A stretch of DNA of 64,000 nt from Bradyrhizobium canariense (GTDB taxonomy: Bacteria > Pseudomonadota > Alphaproteobacteria > Rhizobiales > Xanthobacteraceae). The stretch is taken from assembly GCF_018130465.1 (NCBI RefSeq), contig NZ_JAFCKJ010000018.1, positions 106,202-170,201 on the forward strand, written 5' to 3'. The notes under the pieces were generated by a model that made no database searches, was not told where the DNA came from, and worked only from the letters and a program-made list of their open reading frames with translations. Position numbers and translations under genes: made by a program. Below are positions 26,715 through 33,861 of the stretch, piece by piece. How positions within the stretch are numbered: position 1 is the first letter of the stretch; each line of letters starts with the position of its first letter.

Positions 26715-27620
26715 TCACTGCGTCTTCGCGACCCTGGGCGGCTGTGCCGTGGTGATGAAGGAGGTTGCTTCCAGCATGGCCGGCCCGAGCGGCGTCGGCA
26801 CTTTCAGCCAGAACGGGACCAGGATGCGCGTGCCCGCCACCGGCGCGAACGCGACCTCGATGTTGCGCTGGGCGGCGAGATATTTGATCACGGGGCGGTC
26901 TGGGATGTAGCCGGCAATGGGGACGAAGTAGAGCGAGCAGACCACGACGGGGCCGTGATAGCCCTTCTCCGCCTTCACGGTTTCCATGCGCTTGAAATCG
27001 AGCTTGAGCTCGTAGCGCATGCGGCCGTCGAACACGGCGGCGCTGCCGTGGCAGGCGTCCGCCGACAGCACCTCGCCGGTGCCAGCCACGCGCACCAGCG
27101 AGGCCGTCATCGGGTCCCAGACGCCGCGGCGATGCGCGTCGGTGACGACGATACGGTCGGGATCGACCGGCGGCTCCGGCACGATGCCGAACTCCTTCAC
27201 ATTGCCCTTGTCGAGCGTGATGCGGATCTCTTCGGTCTTCTTCGAGGTGGTGGTGGAGGCCTGGTAGCCGGTCGCGACCAGCGCGCCGTTGACCACGCGG
27301 CCCTGCGAGGCGCCGGTGCCGGACCCGCCCGCGAATGATTTCAGCAGCCCCGAGGTGCCGCCGGAGGCAGCGGCCGCGAACACGTCGTCCTGGATCTCGA
27401 TATTCCAGGCGCCCTTGCCGACCGGAATGCCGGCCAGCGTCGCCTCGTATTGCGCCTCGAGCTTGCCTTGCGCCGCTGCGGGCTCCGCCGCCCACGCCAA
27501 GGCCAGCCCACCGAGGGCCGCCATGGCCAACCGGCCGGCAGAACGCGGACGGGCCGCGCGCGGCTCCGTCGAGCGCAGGCCGGGCGCGAGATGAGGCGTT
27601 GTGAGCACGAAACAATCCAA
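26715..27620 (-). CDS. DUF3108 domain-containing exported protein
   Basis: About 301 residues from a TTG at 27620; a GTG four codons on (27608) is an equal candidate, since no ATG fits. A twin-basic N terminus leads to a signal peptide (LAMAALGGLALAWAAEPAAA, cleaved before QGK). The mature protein begins KLEAQYEATLAGIPVGKG, the DUF3108 hallmark, and continues KFRMETV-like and RYELKLDFKRMETVK strands up to a C-terminal PFWLKVPTPLG. DUF3108 proteins are periplasmic or outer-membrane associated with no settled role. It sits between two repeat-rich gaps and no operon partner is evident. Confidence 0.75.
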   Translation of the reverse strand: MDCFVLTTPHLAPGLRSTEPRAARPRSAGRLAMAALGGLALAWAAEPAAAQGKLEAQYEATLAGIPVGKGAWNIEIQDDVFAAAASGGTSGLLKSFAGGSGTGASQGRVVNGALVATGYQASTTTSKKTEEIRITLDKGNVKEFGIVPEPPVDPDRIVVTDAHRRGVWDPMTASLVRVAGTGEVLSADACHGSAAVFDGRMRYELKLDFKRMETVKAEKGYHGPVVVCSLYFVPIAGYIPDRPVIKYLAAQRNIEVAFAPVAGTRILVPFWLKVPTPLGPAMLEATSFITTAQPPRVAKTQ

Positions 27621-27815
27621 TCGGGGCGCGAACGGTTGTTACTTAAGCCAAAAACCACTGCAAACAATGTGTCCGGGCTTGTCCGCTTCCGGAACTCCAC
27701 CGGATATTTCGGGTGCGAATGCGCCCTTTATGTGATGGTAAGGCGTTTTAAACATTGCCGTTTTGGTGATCGGGGGCGGGGCAGAAGCGCGCACCTCACC
27801 CCGCCACCTCCGCCC

Positions 27816-27916
27816 GTCATGCCCCGGCTTGACCGGGGCATCCGGGACGCTGCGGCCCCTCTGGTCAGCCGCACCGGCCCGGAGTACTGGATCGCCGGTC
27901 AAAGCCGGGCGATGAC
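27816..27916. repeat. Dispersed palindromic repeat, GTCAT..CCCCGGCTTGACCGG family, second copy
   Basis: GTCATGCCCCGGCTTGACCG is mirrored by CCGGTCAAAGCCGGGCGATGAC-like sequence about 100 bp away, with an inner GTACTGGATCG. It lies 35 bp upstream of the rpmB promoter. Confidence 0.8.
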
Positions 27917-27950
27917 GGCTACCCTGGAGCACGAAACCCGCCCCAAAACC

Positions 27951-27979
27951 TTGACGGCTCGCCGCTTCCCCCCTATACG
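27951..27979 (+). promoter_or_regulatory. Probable sigma-70 promoter of rpmB
   Basis: TTGACG at 27951-27956 and TATACG at 27974-27979 are separated by 17 bp, close to the alphaproteobacterial housekeeping consensus. The rpmB start is about 95 bp downstream, leaving an untranslated leader of roughly 85 bases. Confidence 0.6.
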
Positions 27980-28071
27980 TCCGCCCGCTCCCTGCAAGGA
28001 CGAAAGAATTAGCCCCCGTGGCGCCCCGGATGGCGGCCGCACTCGTTGGGGGCTCGAACAAGGATTTTGAC

Positions 28072-28383
28072 ATGTCTCGCCGCTGCGAACTGACGGCCAA
28101 GGGCCCCCAAGTCGGCCACACGGTCAGCCACTCCAACATCAAGACCAAGCGCCGCTTCCTGCCGAACCTGGTCAACGTGACCTTCATCAGCGAAGCGCTG
28201 GGCCGCAACGTGCGCCTGCGCGTCTCCACCAACGCGATCAAGAGCGTCGACCACAATGGCGGCCTCGATCCCTTCCTGCTCAAGGCCAAGGCCGCCGTGC
28301 TGTCGCCGCGCGCCCTCGAGCTGAAGCGCGCCATCCAGAAGAAGGTCGGCCCGACCCCCGCGCCGGCGAAGAAGGCGAGCTAA
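28072..28383 (+). CDS. rpmB: 50S ribosomal protein L28
   Basis: A 103-residue protein from the ATG at 28072, beginning [20 protein letters not shown] with [12 protein letters not shown] and a C-terminal [10 protein letters not shown]. This matches the alphaproteobacterial L28 form, slightly longer than the 78-residue E. coli protein. L28 is an integral part of the large ribosomal subunit. It is monocistronic here, with its own promoter and a strong terminator 70 bp after the stop; the accessory defence operon begins right after that terminator. Confidence 0.97.
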   Translation: MSRRCELTAKGPQVGHTVSHSNIKTKRRFLPNLVNVTFISEALGRNVRLRVSTNAIKSVDHNGGLDPFLLKAKAAVLSPRALELKRAIQKKVGPTPAPAKKAS

Positions 28384-28451
28384 GAATTTCGAATTGGGCG
28401 GGGGCTAAGTAGCGTCGCGTGGCGTAGGCTTAGCCAAGTAGAGTTTGCGTG

Positions 28452-28481
28452 ACGGCCGGATCGGAAGATCCGGCCGTTTTT
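28452..28481 (+). terminator. Intrinsic terminator of rpmB
   Basis: An 11-bp perfect stem, ACGGCCGGATC with GATCCGGCCGT, around a GGAA loop, is followed by TTTTT. It marks the right border of the core segment before the five-gene island. Confidence 0.92.
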
Positions 28482-28577
28482 GCGTTGCACATTGATCAAT
28501 GCGGTCTAGACCTCGCTGGCAGCCACCACCTAAGGTTTAAGGGCACCGACCGATGATTCGCCTGTAGGGTAGCGTCC

Positions 28578-29150
28578 ATGAACAAGGCGACAGTCCTGCT
28601 TAGCGGAGGAATCGACTCCGCATCAGTAGCAATGCTGCTGAAGGCTAAAGGGTTAGCGGTCCGGGGGCTGTTTATCGACTTTGGACAAGCATCACGTGAG
28701 ATGGAGCAAAAATCAGTCGCGCAACTGAAGGAAATAATCGGAATTCCCGTTGACCAGATTCAGGTCAACTCGCTCCGCTCATATGGCGCAGGCGAGTTAG
28801 TCGGAAGGAATGCTTTTTTGATTTTTGCTGCGGCACTACTCGGAAACTGCGACTCAGGCGGAATAGCTATCGGGGTTCATAGCGGTACTGCCTATTACGA
28901 CTGCTCATCCGATTTCATGCAGAAGATAGATGCCCTCATTCAACAGTGCTCCGACGGAAAACTATCCGTCTTGGCGCCTTTTGTTCGTTGGAGCAAAGAT
29001 GACGTTTACAGCTATTTCCTCTCCCAAGGCATTCCCCTCGAAAACACGTACAGCTGTGAGGCTGGCAGTTCGCCTCCTTGTGGTCGGTGTACATCTTGTC
29101 TCGACCGAGCGAGGCTAGAATGTTCGCTAAAAGGCGCTTCGTCAGATTAA
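28578..29150 (+). CDS. cap9: QueC-like ATPase of a type IV CBASS operon (Cap9-like)
   Basis: A 190-residue protein, shorter than housekeeping QueC (about 230). The PP-loop ATP-pyrophosphatase motif SGGIDSAS is at residues 9-16, GLFIDFGQ follows, and the zinc-binding cysteines C160, C168, C171 and C174 (SCEAGSSPPCGRCTSCLDR) are all present, so the fold and active site look intact. QueC makes 7-cyano-7-deazaguanine from a carboxylated precursor and ammonia. Here the gene heads an operon with a TGT-like protein, a CD-NTase, a two-TM protein and an HhH-GPD protein, which is type IV CBASS. From memory, Cap9 proteins of this type link a deazaguanine to the N terminus of the CD-NTase. Codon use is less GC-rich than in flanking genes (TTA, ATA and AAA common). 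Confidence 0.88.
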   Translation: MNKATVLLSGGIDSASVAMLLKAKGLAVRGLFIDFGQASREMEQKSVAQLKEIIGIPVDQIQVNSLRSYGAGELVGRNAFLIFAAALLGNCDSGGIAIGVHSGTAYYDCSSDFMQKIDALIQQCSDGKLSVLAPFVRWSKDDVYSYFLSQGIPLENTYSCEAGSSPPCGRCTSCLDRARLECSLKGASSD

Positions 29151-30094
29151 GCAATGGCACTGAACTGAAGACACCTATTCTTTTGCCTTCGTTCTCCAGC
29201 AAAGGCTTTCCGAAGGTACAGAAGATACTCAAGGCATGCGAAGAATACATCGCTGATCAGGTACTGGTCAGCGCTTACGACATCTCCTACGGATTGCTGT
29301 TACCTGAGCTTGATTTTGCCTCTGCAATATTCCTCGACAGCGGCGGATACGAAGCATCCAAAGATTCTGATTTGTCAGAAATCTATGAAGGCGATCACTC
29401 TCCTAGAGAGTGGTCTCCCGAGAAGTACGATGACGTCGTTCGAAATTGGTCTAGCCTCTCTCCGACCATCTTCACCAGCTTCGATCACCCCAAGTATCGA
29501 GTGGACACAAAGGATCAGATAGAACGCGCCCGCAGGCTTCCCATTCCTTTGGGCGAACACGCACGATCAATATTGTTCAAACCTGAGGGCGAAAAAGGAA
29601 TCAGGCTACATCTTGATCGAGTCACTCCACATCTCGGCAAGCTCAGGGAATTCGCCATTGTGGGCGTCACGGAAAAGGAGATCGGCGATTCAATCTTGAA
29701 CCGCATGGCAAACGTAGCGCGGCTTAGGAAGGCGCTCGACCGACATCATCCAGATCTGCCTATACACATATTTGGAAGCCTCGACACGATCTCCACCTAC
29801 CTTTTTTTCCTAGCAGGTGCAGACATATTTGATGGGCTCACTTGGCTTCGATACGCGTTTGCTGACGGAGATACAGTCTATCGGCATTCCTTTGGAGCTC
29901 TGAAAATGCCCATCAGTATGAATTCTGATATCGTAGAAGGGTGCTGCTGGTCAAACAACTATCAGTACATGCAGCAAATGCGCCTAAACATGTCGAAGCA
30001 TGTCAACGATAGCGAATTTGAGCATTTTGGGAAACATAGCGAACTCATAAGAAGCGCTTATCAGGCCATGTGCGCAGAAATTGCCGGAGATTGA
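29120..30094 (+). CDS. cap10: tRNA-guanine transglycosylase-like protein of type IV CBASS (Cap10-like)
   Basis: A 324-residue protein; the ATG at 29120 overlaps the QueC-like gene by 31 bp. TGT-like features are FLDSGGYEASKD, matching the DSGGFQ substrate loop, and GADIFDGLTWLRYAF, where TGT has its catalytic Asp in GVDMFDC. The zinc cluster of true TGTs (CxCxxC-x-H near the C terminus) is absent, and the C-terminal part instead reads EGCCWSNNYQYMQQM. So it is a divergent family member unlikely to act on bulk tRNA. In type IV CBASS it accompanies the QueC-like gene; it may act on the same deazaguanine modification, which is inference. Confidence 0.85.
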   Translation: MFAKRRFVRLSNGTELKTPILLPSFSSKGFPKVQKILKACEEYIADQVLVSAYDISYGLLLPELDFASAIFLDSGGYEASKDSDLSEIYEGDHSPREWSPEKYDDVVRNWSSLSPTIFTSFDHPKYRVDTKDQIERARRLPIPLGEHARSILFKPEGEKGIRLHLDRVTPHLGKLREFAIVGVTEKEIGDSILNRMANVARLRKALDRHHPDLPIHIFGSLDTISTYLFFLAGADIFDGLTWLRYAFADGDTVYRHSFGALKMPISMNSDIVEGCCWSNNYQYMQQMRLNMSKHVNDSEFEHFGKHSELIRSAYQAMCAEIAGD

Positions 30095-30096
30095 AC

Positions 30097-31038
30097 ATGG
30101 GCGGAAGCGGCGGCGGAAATGTCTTTCAGCACAGGTCTCCGGAGCAACTCGCTAAGCAAGTGCGTAAGGCGGAAGACGAGACGACCGTCAAGGTGTTCGA
30201 GACGGACCTGAACTCATTACTCGGCGAATTGCTCGCTTCAGCCAATAGTCGCAATGTCGACCTCGTTCAGGATCGTCTTTCGGAGATCAAGGATGAACTT
30301 AGCGACACCTTGGAGGAATCCGTGGACTTGCTATTCGGCGGATCAGTAGCAAAGCACACATATGTTGATGGAATTAGCGATATCGATTCGCTTTTAGTTT
30401 TTAGCCAATTGGACTTCGAAGGCGATAAGCCCTCCGCTGCGCTTGAAAGGATTTCCGAGATTATCCGAAATGCCGTTCCGACTTCTGCGACGGTCGCGGC
30501 AGGCCGCCTTGCCGTTACGATCGAGTACAAAGATGCGATGCAGATTCAACTTCTCCCCGCATTCCGCACCAATGGTGGCCTAAGGGTTCCCTCTTTTCTA
30601 CGCGACGGCTGGTCTCATATCGCGCCGCAAGAATTTCAAAAGGCCCTAACTGCGCGCAATGATGAGTGCGGCGGAAAACTTGTCCCCACGATCAAGTTGG
30701 CCAAGGCAGTTATTGGCACTCTGCCGGAGAAGCAACGCCTAACAGGCTATCACGTTGAGAGCTTGGCCATAGCTGCGTTTAGGGATTATCAGGGTGCAAA
30801 GACCAGCGCAGCGATGCTGCCCGTTTTTTTTGAACGCGCTCGCGAACTCGTACTGCAACCGATACGGGACAGCACCGGCCAATCAATCCACGTTGATGGC
30901 TATCTTGGCGAGACAAACAGCGCTTCGCGTGTTGCCTCAAGCCATGTACTCGGAAGGATCGCAAAGCGAATGAGAAATGCGAGCGCGCATATGTCCCACG
31001 ATCAATGGAAGGCGCTCTTTGGATTGGCCGATGAGTGA
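30097..31038 (+). CDS. CD-NTase (cGAS/DncV-like nucleotidyltransferase) of type IV CBASS
   Basis: A 313-residue protein from the ATG at 30097, 2 bp after the previous stop, with GGAGA 9 bases upstream. The N terminus is MGGSGGGNVF, a flexible glycine-rich tail. The nucleotidyltransferase core has GGSVAKHTYVDG (Gly81, Gly82, Ser83) and the metal-binding DID of SDIDSLLV (Asp95, Asp97). The third carboxylate, expected just before LLPAF, is Gln151 (QIQLLPAF). The C-terminal helical part (IKLAKAVIGTLPEKQRLTGYH, ELVLQPIRDS) is of the CBASS cyclase kind. On phage infection such enzymes make a cyclic oligonucleotide that turns on an effector. The neighbour downstream is a two-TM protein, the likely effector. 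Confidence 0.9.
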   Translation: MGGSGGGNVFQHRSPEQLAKQVRKAEDETTVKVFETDLNSLLGELLASANSRNVDLVQDRLSEIKDELSDTLEESVDLLFGGSVAKHTYVDGISDIDSLLVFSQLDFEGDKPSAALERISEIIRNAVPTSATVAAGRLAVTIEYKDAMQIQLLPAFRTNGGLRVPSFLRDGWSHIAPQEFQKALTARNDECGGKLVPTIKLAKAVIGTLPEKQRLTGYHVESLAIAAFRDYQGAKTSAAMLPVFFERARELVLQPIRDSTGQSIHVDGYLGETNSASRVASSHVLGRIAKRMRNASAHMSHDQWKALFGLADE

Positions 31039-31603
31039 TGCAGCTCTTCGAACCCAAATCGAACACATGCAGCGAGTCGCTGACCAACTTTGTTCAGCGC
31101 ACGCCGCCTTACGGGATCGCTTCGCTAACAGACAGTTCTATTGTGATGTTGTTATCCTTCTCCTAGCCGGATGGACAACGTGCATGGGATTTGTGGACCC
31201 GCACCTCACGTCCTGGCTGACTCCCCCTCATCTGGAGGCTCCGCTCTGGATCGGACTGCTCGGCGCGTTCACATTCGGACTGACGCTTGTTCAGTTTAAG
31301 GCCGACTGGCGAGGGCGGAGCGAAGCCCATCAGCGCAGCTTTACAATGTACGCCGAGGTGAAGCGGGAAGCGGGATACCTGCTTGCAGAACAGGGCCAGA
31401 TCGCATCACGTGATTTCCAGCGGCTTGCCGACCGATACGATATGGCAAGCGACGTCGGGGCGGGAGTGCCCGAGAAAGACTTCTTGCCTCTGAAGCGCCG
31501 TCACAAGATGAAAGTAGCACTGAGCAAAATGCTAGACGAACGGCCGGGATCAGCATTATGGTTAACGAAGCTTAAATTGATTTTGCGCGACAATTTGAGA
31601 TGA
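31031..31603 (+). CDS. SLATT-like two-TM effector of type IV CBASS
   Basis: A 190-residue protein whose ATG at 31031 overlaps the CD-NTase stop by 8 bp. An N-terminal coiled helix (residues 1-35) precedes two TM helices, about 39-55 (DVVILLLAGWTTCMGFV) and 72-88 (LWIGLLGAFTFGLTLVQ), then a long cytoplasmic helix-rich tail (RSEAHQRSFTMYAEVKREAG). This is the SLATT layout, found next to CD-NTases as a predicted pore-forming effector that disrupts the membrane and halts phage growth by cell death. Coupling to the cyclase by overlap supports this. Family membership is by layout rather than by one sequence motif. Confidence 0.8.
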   Translation: MSDAALRTQIEHMQRVADQLCSAHAALRDRFANRQFYCDVVILLLAGWTTCMGFVDPHLTSWLTPPHLEAPLWIGLLGAFTFGLTLVQFKADWRGRSEAHQRSFTMYAEVKREAGYLLAEQGQIASRDFQRLADRYDMASDVGAGVPEKDFLPLKRRHKMKVALSKMLDERPGSALWLTKLKLILRDNLR

Positions 31604-32256
31604 CTCGCAGTCCATCGACAGACCTTTTTGCCTACTACCAGACTGCAAAGACCTGGATCGAACGCTCGGACTTTTCGGGCGAGATTCGTTGGCAAGCAGA
31701 GCTTCAACAGGCAGATTTTTCGGAGTCAGACTTCTTGCGTGAGTATGCGTGGGTCGTGTTGAATTCCGGCTTTCGAGAAGCGGTCATCAGAAAGTATTTT
31801 GACTACATTTCGCTTTGCTATTGTGATTGGTCTTCTGCAAAGGAAATATTCGAACTCGGCGATGTGTGCAGCAATGCTGCCGCTAGAGCCTTCGGCAACA
31901 TTAGAAAACTTAGAGCCATTACGCACACGGCCGGCGTCTTGGACCAGATTGGCTTTGCCAACTTCAAAGGTTCCTTGATTGCGGATTTCGATTCCTGTCA
32001 GATCCTGCCGTTCATTGGTCCCATAACTGCCACGCATCTCGCCAAGAATCTCGGATTCGATGTGGCAAAGCCCGATCGGCATTTAGCTCGACTTGCGACG
32101 CGGTTCGGCTATTGCAGCGTACATGATATGTGCTTGGCGATCTCAGAGCGCACCGGCGACCGTCTAAGCGTTGCCGACATTGTGTTATGGCGTTTTGCGG
32201 AACGATCGAAAGCTGGCCCCACTTCCATTGCGGCCAGCGACCATTGCAGCAACTGA
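31600..32256 (+). CDS. cap11: HhH-GPD DNA glycosylase-like protein of type IV CBASS (Cap11-like)
   Basis: A 218-residue protein; the ATG at 31600 overlaps the effector stop as ATGA. The helix-hairpin-helix lies near 134-152 (QILPFIGPITATHLAKNLG) and is followed by KPDRHLARLATRFG, where Asp159 is the conserved HhH-GPD catalytic Asp. The position that is a catalytic Lys in OGG1 and endonuclease III is Ile in GPITA, so a lyase activity is unlikely. No iron-sulfur cluster cysteines are seen at the C terminus. OGG-like proteins are a known accessory of type IV CBASS. Its target here, DNA base or deazaguanine adduct, is unknown. Last gene of the operon. Confidence 0.8.
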   Translation: MTRSPSTDLFAYYQTAKTWIERSDFSGEIRWQAELQQADFSESDFLREYAWVVLNSGFREAVIRKYFDYISLCYCDWSSAKEIFELGDVCSNAAARAFGNIRKLRAITHTAGVLDQIGFANFKGSLIADFDSCQILPFIGPITATHLAKNLGFDVAKPDRHLARLATRFGYCSVHDMCLAISERTGDRLSVADIVLWRFAERSKAGPTSIAASDHCSN

Positions 32257-32289
32257 TCGGACCGATGCTTCCGGCGTAGACGCCTCCCC

Positions 32290-32568
32290 CTACCCCCGAA
32301 AATCAATGCTCCGCAGCACGATCCCCGGCGGTGTGCCCTCGAACTCCGTCGCCTGATATTTGCGTCCGGTGCAGGCTTCGATGCGCTCGCGCAGGCGGGT
32401 GAACTGGGCTTCGCGCTCGCTGGGCCTGGCGCGCGGGCCGCGCTCGAGGTCGTCCATCGCGGAGGTCGAGATCGCGCAGGCGATCTCCTTGGGTCCGTCC
32501 TGCATCGAGAACTGGACGATGCCGCGGTCCTGGTCGTGGCCGATGAAGCGGCTGGTGGTGAGCGTCAT
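32290..32568 (-). CDS. DUF1488-like small protein
   Basis: A 92-residue protein with a good AAGGAG site before the ATG at 32568. It begins MTLTTSRFIGHDQDRGIVQF and has a basic, charged middle and a C-terminal VLRSIDFRG. I recognise it as DUF1488-like; no function is known. It is the first core gene after the CBASS operon, and the two converge with 33 bp between stops, so the island ends here. Confidence 0.65.
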   Translation of the reverse strand: MTLTTSRFIGHDQDRGIVQFSMQDGPKEIACAISTSAMDDLERGPRARPSEREAQFTRLRERIEACTGRKYQATEFEGTPPGIVLRSIDFRG

Positions 32569-32592
32569 GGGGTAACTCCTTTACGGCCACGC

Positions 32593-32740
32593 GTCGTCCC
32601 GGCTGAGTTGCGCAACGGCGCACGGGGGACGCCGGTCAGCGTTATCGAAGCACGCTGTGGCACAAGCATGCACAACAACTCACTTCGGTGGTTATGGGTC
32701 CCGGCCCCCGTGCGCCATTGCGCACGCGGCCGGGAGGACG
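32593..32740. repeat. Dispersed palindromic repeat, GTCGTCCCGG type, degenerate
   Basis: GTCGTCCCGGCTGAGTTGCG with CGCACGGGGG on the left matches CCCCCGTGCGCCATTGCGC and GCCGGGAGGACG on the right, imperfectly. It fills the gap between the DUF1488 gene and the next gene and resembles 40921-41056. Confidence 0.65.
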
Positions 32741-32786
32741 CCTGTGTTTGCGAGCATTGCGCGATGGAGACACGAGTTGGCCGCCT

Positions 32787-33083
32787 TCAGCTGTCGCCGT
32801 TGAGCCTTGCGAAATCGTCGAACAGCGCGGCCACCAGCGCACGGTGGCGGGTGTCCTCGGCGGGCAGGCCCGCGGCATAGAGGTTGAGCAGATGGCGGGC
32901 CTTCACGGCGGCCTCCGGCCAGGACGCGGCCGGCACCGACATCATGCGGTTTTCCAGATCGGCCTCGCGCTCGCGCAGCTCCCTGACCTGGGCCTCGACA
33001 TCGGCCAGCGCGCGGCGCAGATCGGTCGCCTTCTGGGCGGCCATGCCGCGATGGCTGTCGAGATCGACCGGGATGTCAGTCAT
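32787..33083 (-). CDS. Small protein of unknown function, coiled-coil-like
   Basis: A 98-residue protein starting MTDIPVDLDSHRGMAAQKAT at 33083, overlapping the stop of its upstream neighbour by 8 bp. The middle (LRRALADVEAQVRELREREADL) is a heptad-like charged helix, probably a short coiled coil, and the C terminus reads ALVAALFDDFARLNG. I do not recognise a family. The coupling to the 88-residue gene upstream suggests that both act together. Confidence 0.6.
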   Translation of the reverse strand: MTDIPVDLDSHRGMAAQKATDLRRALADVEAQVRELREREADLENRMMSVPAASWPEAAVKARHLLNLYAAGLPAEDTRHRALVAALFDDFARLNGDS

Positions 33084-33342
33084 TGGCGGCACTCGCGTCG
33101 ATGCGTTGGGCATCCGCAAGGTCGACCGAGCCGATCGACAGCATCTCCGTCGCGCCCCGCACGTCCGCGGACGGCACCGTGATGATGGTGGCGATGCGGC
33201 GATACGACGCGAAGGACAGGCCCTCGATCATCTCCTCGTCGGTGACGACCTCATAGGCGCCGGCCGGCAACTCGCGCTCGACGCCGCGGATGTGGAATGG
33301 ATGCTTGAAGGTGATGGTTTCTCGTCGCGAGCGGATGGTCAT
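33076..33342 (-). CDS. Small conserved-looking protein of unknown function
   Basis: An 88-residue protein, MTIRSRRETITFKHPFHIRG, then VERELPAGAYEVVTDEEMIE and GLSFASYRRIATIITVPS. The sequence looks like a compact beta-rich domain with good codon use, so a real gene is likely. Function is unknown; it may be confined to this genus. It overlaps the coiled-coil-like gene downstream by 8 bp, as one operon. Confidence 0.6.
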   Translation of the reverse strand: MTIRSRRETITFKHPFHIRGVERELPAGAYEVVTDEEMIEGLSFASYRRIATIITVPSADVRGATEMLSIGSVDLADAQRIDASAAND

Positions 33343-33700
33343 GCGCCTGCCTTTCGCAAAGAAGGGGCCCCAACCGACGCCAACTGCAGCGAACCATGCG
33401 CCTGTTGCCCGGCAATAGCCAGCATTATGTCAGCGCGGGCCGACACTTAAGGCCGATCGCAGCACTCGCGCGCGGCGTTTTAGTCCTCGCAATCGGCATG
33501 GTGCGGGCGTACGCTCGACCACGTCAGCGCAGCTCACGCAATTGCCGCGCGTCGATGTTGCGCTGCATCTTCCGCGCCTCGTGCGCGCAGCGGCGATTTT
33601 CAATGGTTCGGGCAGATAGATCCCGTCGCCATTCCATGCGGATATTGCAGCACCAATCTCGCACGCGGACGAACACGAAACCACAGAGGAGACGGACGTC
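33343..33700. other. Gap with no confident gene
   Basis: About 358 bases between two divergently transcribed small genes. A short minus-strand frame (33524-33637, 37 codons) of unclear status lies inside. A GGAGAC site just ahead of 33701 serves the next gene. No repeat or RNA structure was seen. Confidence 0.35.
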
Positions 33701-33835
33701 ATGGCCAAGGGACAGCAACGCAGCAACCGCGAGACCAAGAAGCCGAAGAAGGACAAGGTCAAGGCCAGCGCCGCGGCACCGAGCCGCAAGGATGCCGCCT
33801 GGCAGCCGGAGATCGGTCAGGGGAAGAAGAAGTAG
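33701..33835 (+). CDS. 44-residue basic protein of unknown function
   Basis: A very short frame with an ATG at 33701 preceded by GAGGAGACGG. It begins MAKGQQRSNRETKKPKKDKV, and continues with an Ala/Lys-rich middle to KDAAWQPEIGQGKKK. The strong ribosome-binding site, the lack of codon oddities and the highly basic composition suggest a real small nucleic-acid- or ribosome-associated protein. I do not know a function. Confidence 0.55.
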   Translation: MAKGQQRSNRETKKPKKDKVKASAAAPSRKDAAWQPEIGQGKKK

Positions 33836-33861
33836 GGGCGGGCGAGCAGGGCTCGCGCTGT

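Noticed and set aside
28578-30094. Queuosine or archaeosine biosynthesis genes, or a DNA 7-deazaguanine (Dpd) modification system
   Set aside because: No QueD, QueE, FolE, DpdB or other partner is present; the CD-NTase, two-TM and HhH genes in the same operon point to type IV CBASS.
33524-33637. 37-codon minus-strand frame beginning MEWRRDLSART
   Set aside because: Composition could be coding, but no ribosome-binding site is seen and no family is known to me.
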